Source: Erythrobacter tepidarius (GTDB taxonomy: Bacteria > Pseudomonadota > Alphaproteobacteria > Sphingomonadales > Sphingomonadaceae). Taken from it: a DNA stretch of 64,000 bases. The stretch lies in the NCBI RefSeq assembly GCF_002155695.1, contig NZ_MUYJ01000005.1, forward strand, positions 158,473 through 222,472, in the 5' to 3' direction. This document shows, piece after piece, positions 60,921 to 64,000 of the stretch. Each line of letters opens with the position of its first letter. Position 1 is the first letter of the stretch. The position numbers and the translations under genes were made by a program. The notes below the pieces were generated by a model, which was not told where the DNA came from, did not search any database, and saw only the letters and a program-made list of their open reading frames with translations.

Positions 60921-61433
60921 ATGGGTCTGACAAATCTCAAAGAAAACCTTCAGCGAAAGTTCGCCGACTGGCTTGGCGAGCAGAAGGATCTCGAAAAGCA
61001 CATCGCAGATGTGACGGCAGCCTATGAGGCGCTGGGCGATAAGCGCGAGCGGCTTGAGACGGTCGAAGCCCTTCTCGCGAGCACCAAGGTGATCATGAAG
61101 GAAATCGCTCCACACTGGCGGCCGGAATCGGTCCGGCCGAGCCGCAGGAACGCGATGAAGCTACCTTTCAAGCCAGGTGAAGTGACGCGCATGGCATTCG
61201 ACGTCATGCGGCGAGAAGCTCGGCCGATGGGGTCGAGGGAGATTTCGGAGCTGGTGGTTGCAGAAAAGGGTCTTGATCCTTCGGATCGAATGCTGGTCGA
61301 TCAGGTCAAGATCGCGGTCGATGCAAGCCTGAAAACCAAGAAGGGCGAGTATGTCGATCACCATGGTGAGCGATACAGCCGAACCTGGTTCATCATTCAG
61401 GATGGCCGGCCTACACCGCCGTCCGGCCAGTGA
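60921..61433 (+). CDS. Transposon passenger: coiled-coil and winged-helix-like protein
   Basis: This 170-residue protein starts at ATG after a GCTCGGGCT stretch. Residues 1-62 form a charged helical, coiled-coil-like region (LQRKFADWLGEQKDLEKHIADVTAAYEALGDKRERLETVEALL). Residues ~82-160 look like a small winged helix (FKPGEVTRMAFDVMRREARPMGSREISELVVAEKGLDPSDRMLVDQVKIAVDASLKTKKGEYV). I do not recognise the family. Position inside the element and tail-to-tail overlap (23 bp) with the transposase suggest a role in transposition or its control; this is inference. Confidence 0.7.
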   Translation: MGLTNLKENLQRKFADWLGEQKDLEKHIADVTAAYEALGDKRERLETVEALLASTKVIMKEIAPHWRPESVRPSRRNAMKLPFKPGEVTRMAFDVMRREARPMGSREISELVVAEKGLDPSDRMLVDQVKIAVDASLKTKKGEYVDHHGERYSRTWFIIQDGRPTPPSGQ

Positions 61434-62490
61434 GGTATGCGATCGCATCGTCATCCTGGTCGTTTGCTGGTCCTGACGAATTGCCATTGCCTGAAGGCTT
61501 GCCCTTGCGTCCCTGCCAGTAGCCAACAAGCGTCTTCGAAGGTGGGGCCTTTCCGACTGCGCTAATCATCATGGCAGCCTGTTCGCCATTCGAGACACGC
61601 CGGTTCTGTTCCTTCCAGGCAAGTTCCATCGCGTAGCGGTGCAAATGCGCTCCCGAGATATGTTTGTGGACGCCGCGCTCAGCGCTGCGCATCCGCTCGA
61701 AGAAGCTCTCCGCCATGTTGGTGCAGGCACCATCGTGCGAGAAATGCTCCGAATGGTTGATCCGCTTGGTCTCGAACAGCAGCTGAAGCGGCTCCCATTG
61801 AGGGCTCATATCAGCGTGGACGATCGTATCTGGCAGGAGGATGTCGCGAGCGATCGGGATTGCGTCTCCCTCCTTCGGGAGCAGGAACGTGCGCAGTTTG
61901 CCGGTCTTGCCGGTCTCCGGGTCATCCCTCTCGCGCATGACGACGATGAGCTTCTGCCGCTTCTTGGCCGCCGCCTTGTTTTTCCTCTTGAACTCCTCCC
62001 ACAATTTCTTGCTGTTCGGGAGCCTCGGCATGCTGCCGCCAAACACCGCGCCATCGATCTCTACGACACCCGCAAGCTGAGCCGTTTCCTCGTTCTGACC
62101 CAGAGCGTCTCTGACCTTCTGCAAAAGCACCCAGGCGGATTTGTAGCTGATGTCCAGCTCGCGAGAGAGCCGACAGGCTGACACGCCCATCACACCATTC
62201 GCGAAGATTACGCAGGCCGCCAGGATCTTGCGGAAGGAGAGCTTGCGATCTTTGAAAATGGTCTCGCTCGTGAGCGAAAAGGACTTGCGGCATCCCTTAC
62301 AGCGCCACTTCCTGTCATCTTCGAGTTCCCAGTGATCGAGGCCGCCGCAGTGAGGGCAGATCGGCTTGCCGCCATTCGCATCCCACATGATCCGCTTGAG
62401 CTTGGCGTAGGCGCGCTTCTCCGACATCGAGGCAACGGACAGGATACTGACCGATCGCGCCTGTGGAGAAAGGAGAAAGTGCTGCGCCAT
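61411..62490 (-). CDS. IS1595 family (ISXO2-like) transposase
   Basis: This 359-residue transposase has an N-terminal zinc ribbon (CPHC at 45-48, CKGC at 64-67) typical of ISXO2-like enzymes, then FSLTSETIFKDRKLSFRK. The catalytic core has Asp146 (VEIDGAVFGG), Asp227 (VHADMSPQW) and the N258/E261 region in TNMAESFFERMRSAERGVHKHISGAHLHRYAMELAWKEQNRR. It appears intact from ATG to TGA. An ATG at 62427 (MSEKRAY) is a possible alternative start. An inverted repeat lies just upstream. Confidence 0.93.
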   Translation of the reverse strand: MAQHFLLSPQARSVSILSVASMSEKRAYAKLKRIMWDANGGKPICPHCGGLDHWELEDDRKWRCKGCRKSFSLTSETIFKDRKLSFRKILAACVIFANGVMGVSACRLSRELDISYKSAWVLLQKVRDALGQNEETAQLAGVVEIDGAVFGGSMPRLPNSKKLWEEFKRKNKAAAKKRQKLIVVMRERDDPETGKTGKLRTFLLPKEGDAIPIARDILLPDTIVHADMSPQWEPLQLLFETKRINHSEHFSHDGACTNMAESFFERMRSAERGVHKHISGAHLHRYAMELAWKEQNRRVSNGEQAAMMISAVGKAPPSKTLVGYWQGRKGKPSGNGNSSGPANDQDDDAIAYLTGRTAV

Positions 62491-62493
62491 GAA

Positions 62494-62517
62494 ATGTGAT
62501 GCTCTACGTCATCACAT
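62494..62517. promoter_or_regulatory. Inverted repeat upstream of the transposase start
   Basis: A perfect 8-bp inverted repeat, ATGTGATG (62494-62501) and CATCACAT (62510-62517), with 8 bp between. It begins 4 bp before the transposase ATG on the minus strand. Its spacing of one helical turn plus suits a dimeric repressor operator, possibly controlling transposition. Confidence 0.5.
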
Positions 62518-62652
62518 ATGATGATGTTAATCATTTGTCCAGTGGAAATATCCAAATTTGATGATGCCCGCCATCGTTTTGCGTGACGGCGTCCTTTGCG
62601 ATTCTGGTCGGCTCTCCTACAAGAGGCAGAGAGTCAGCTTGGAGTGCGCAGA

Positions 62653-62952
62653 GTGTCGAGTGACGAGAAGATCTGGGAAGAGCTGTCAAAGAACACCCTG
62701 CGGGGTGCCATGATGAGCAAAGGCGTATCCTATGCCGCTCTGGCAGAGCGCCTGTCGGCGATTGGCGTCGAGGACAACGAGCTCAACCTGCGCAACAAGG
62801 TCAGCCGGGGCAGGTTCACTGCTGTGTTCCTAATGCAATGCCTTCACGTGCTCGGGGCAGAGTGGATCCATCTCCCCAAGAATCTTGAAGACGGTGCCGG
62901 CAAGCACGGCGCGCAGTCCTTGGCAAAGAAGGCGCCGCCGACCTCCATCTAG
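62653..62952 (+). CDS. DUF6471 family protein
   Basis: This 99-residue protein starts at GTG (62653) with GGAG 8 bp upstream; TTG or GTG starts slightly upstream are possible. The sequence WEELSKNTLRGAMMSKGVSYAALAERLSAIGVEDNELNLRNKVSRGRFTAVFLMQCLHVLGAEWI matches DUF6471, a helix-turn-helix-like domain common on alphaproteobacterial mobile DNA. It is probably a DNA-binding regulator. It lies between the divergent transposase and the fic gene. Confidence 0.82.
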   Translation: MSSDEKIWEELSKNTLRGAMMSKGVSYAALAERLSAIGVEDNELNLRNKVSRGRFTAVFLMQCLHVLGAEWIHLPKNLEDGAGKHGAQSLAKKAPPTSI

Positions 62953-63003
62953 AATTCCATTGCATTCCAATAGGGCTGCTATTCTCCATGGCAAAATAAT
63001 CAC

Positions 63004-63009
63004 TATAAT
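63004..63009 (+). promoter_or_regulatory. Candidate -10 box upstream of fic
   Basis: TATAAT, a perfect -10 hexamer, lies 47 bp before the fic start in an AT-rich stretch. At 16-17 bp upstream only a poor -35 match is seen (TTCTCC). It suggests the fic gene has its own promoter. Confidence 0.4.
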
Positions 63010-63056
63010 GATATATATATCGCTCAACACGCTAAATTTGAATGTAGGAGCATTTG

Positions 63057-63887
63057 ATGGAAAAACTTCAAAATCAGATCGCTCTTCTGAAGGATGAGCT
63101 CAACTCCCTCAAAGGTGACCGCAAAGAGTTTCTGACAGACGATCAGCAACTCTTGAAGGATATCGAGCTTACTTACACTTCTAACGCAATCGAAGGTAAT
63201 ACTCTTACTCTTGATCAAACTTCAGAGCTGATTCAACATGGCATAACAGTCGGCGGCAAAAAGCTCGATGAGCATCTGGAAGCCAAGGATCATTATGACG
63301 CCTTGGTATGGATGCGAAGCGTGGCATCCTCTGATAATCCAATCGGCGAAAAGACCATCTTGGAGCTCCACCGCCGCATCGTGGCTAGCAGCCGCAAGGA
63401 AATTGCGGGAATGTATAGCCAGTCAGCGCGCCGGATCTACGGATCGGATGTAATCTTTCCCAATCCGTTAAAGATCCCAACTTTGATGGAGAATTTAGGG
63501 CGCGAACTGTCATCTTCGTCGAACACTCCCGCTGAAGCGTTTAGCTTCCACCATCGGCTGGTGTCGATTCATCCATTTGATGATGGGAACGGACGCACGG
63601 CACGTCTCCTTATGAATATGATTCTGCTAAGGGGAGGCTATGTTCCCGTCACGATCGGCCCCGAGCAGCGGAGCGAATACCTTTCAACGATACGTGAGGC
63701 TCAGATCAACGGCGATGCTCAAGCCCCGGCTTTCCAAGAGTTCATGCATCTCAGGCTGATCAAGAACATGCAGGAATACATAGAGGTTCTACGAGAAGGC
63801 AAAGAGGGCAGAGAGAGGCAACAGTCCTCTGCACTGACACCGGAGCAACTCGCATTCCTCCACAGGAACCGCGGCCCAGGAATTTGA
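63057..63887 (+). CDS. Fic family protein (class II, self-inhibited)
   Basis: This 276-residue protein is read from the ATG after AGGAG (63046-63050). The Fic core is HPFDDGNGRTAR (172-183), with the catalytic His172 and the complete metal/phosphate-binding loop. The N-terminal inhibitory helix motif SNAIEGN (42-48; Ser42, Glu46) matches the S/TxxxE(G/N) rule, so this is class II: inhibitor and enzyme in one chain. Fic enzymes transfer AMP or other phosphate groups to target proteins. Base composition is much more AT-rich than the chromosome, in keeping with transfer. About 83 bp follow before the right repeat. Confidence 0.92.
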   Translation: MEKLQNQIALLKDELNSLKGDRKEFLTDDQQLLKDIELTYTSNAIEGNTLTLDQTSELIQHGITVGGKKLDEHLEAKDHYDALVWMRSVASSDNPIGEKTILELHRRIVASSRKEIAGMYSQSARRIYGSDVIFPNPLKIPTLMENLGRELSSSSNTPAEAFSFHHRLVSIHPFDDGNGRTARLLMNMILLRGGYVPVTIGPEQRSEYLSTIREAQINGDAQAPAFQEFMHLRLIKNMQEYIEVLREGKEGRERQQSSALTPEQLAFLHRNRGPGI

Positions 63888-63970
63888 TGCCTCCCAAAGG
63901 CTCACGACGTCTAGAGAAAACCCAGCACTATCTTCATCTGATTTAATCGAAGAATCAGTTACTTATGGAT

Positions 63971-63998
63971 GAGTTAGTTCCTCAGCGTCATAATACCG
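63971..63998 (-). repeat. Right terminal inverted repeat of the transposon
   Basis: The complement of this 28-bp segment begins CGGTATTATG and ends CTAACTC, matching 60804-60831 with one mismatch. It defines the right end of the element; two flanking bases (CA) remain in the window. Confidence 0.9.
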
Positions 63999-64000
63999 CA

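Larger units (their letters stand above)
60804..63998. mobile_element. IS1595-type (ISXO2-like) transposon with passenger genes
   Basis: This 3.2-kb element is bounded by inverted repeats of 28 bp with one mismatch (60804-60831 and 63971-63998). It carries an ISXO2-like transposase and three passenger genes. The sequence is more AT-rich than the chromosome, most of all from 62950 on. If the ends are placed at the C of CGGTATTATG, the left flank of 8 bp is CAGCCATT, and the two bases visible after the right end are CA, as an 8-bp target duplication would require. IS1595-family elements do carry passengers and make 8-bp duplications; the full duplication runs past the window. Confidence 0.85.

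Noticed and set aside
63938..63958. Terminator after fic
   Set aside because: CTGATT/AATCAG gives only a 6-bp AT-rich stem with a 9-nt loop, too weak to support.

Overview
The window reads as chromosomal DNA of a high-GC alphaproteobacterium, most likely a sphingomonad of the Erythrobacteraceae (Erythrobacter/Porphyrobacter type). This is inferred from protein resemblance and gene content (short PutA, IspG, TonB receptor, membrane-anchored cytochrome c, light-dependent protochlorophyllide reductase), not from a marker gene. Almost all of it is densely packed, strongly GC3-biased coding sequence. The last 3.2 kb is visibly more AT-rich and is a mobile element.

Layout. 1-2.8 kb: tail of a TolC/CzcC-type efflux protein and a TonB receptor with a His/Glu-rich loop, suggesting metal handling. 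2.8-10.6 kb: mixed metabolism (saccharopine-dehydrogenase-like reductase, dCTP deaminase, PutA, YciI) and three unrecognised exported proteins. 10.8-27.1 kb: a flagellar locus. fliC points left; a sigma54-type activator then fliE-F-G-H-I-J-K-L-M-N-O-P-Q-R, flhB, fliD and fliS run right, mostly linked by ATGA-type stop/start overlaps. Together these encode the MS ring, switch, export apparatus, filament cap and filament chaperone; rod, hook and stator genes must lie elsewhere.

27.1-36.5 kb: alpha/beta hydrolase, polysaccharide flippase, glutathione-dependent formaldehyde dehydrogenase, M1-type metallopeptidase with a DUF6702 partner, and a GAF-PAS-GGDEF-EAL protein. 36.7-40.1 kb: a light-dependent protochlorophyllide reductase downstream of a short-chain acyl-CoA-type regulator (ScfR/PccR/RamB family). 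The regulator's own start is preceded by three TTTGCAAA boxes, and a LuxR-type regulator diverges from it. 40.3-49.5 kb: fatty-acid genes, an ispG-thioredoxin-mntP-deacetylase operon, SDR, GNAT and isoaspartyl peptidase. 49.5-56.7 kb: a tightly coupled MoxR operon (DUF4129-DUF4350-MoxR-DUF58-SpoIIM-RDD) that ends in a class A beta-lactamase. 56.8-60.5 kb: pheA, cycM, rlmE and ppx.

60.7-64.0 kb: tRNA-Gln(CUG), followed six bases later by a complete passenger-carrying element of the IS1595 (ISXO2-like) type. It has 28-bp terminal inverted repeats with one mismatch at 60804-60831 and 63971-63998. Inside are the transposase, a coiled-coil/winged-helix-like protein, a DUF6471 protein and a class II Fic protein. 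This element, and the ScfR-type regulator/LPOR pair with its operator, are the most noteworthy finds.
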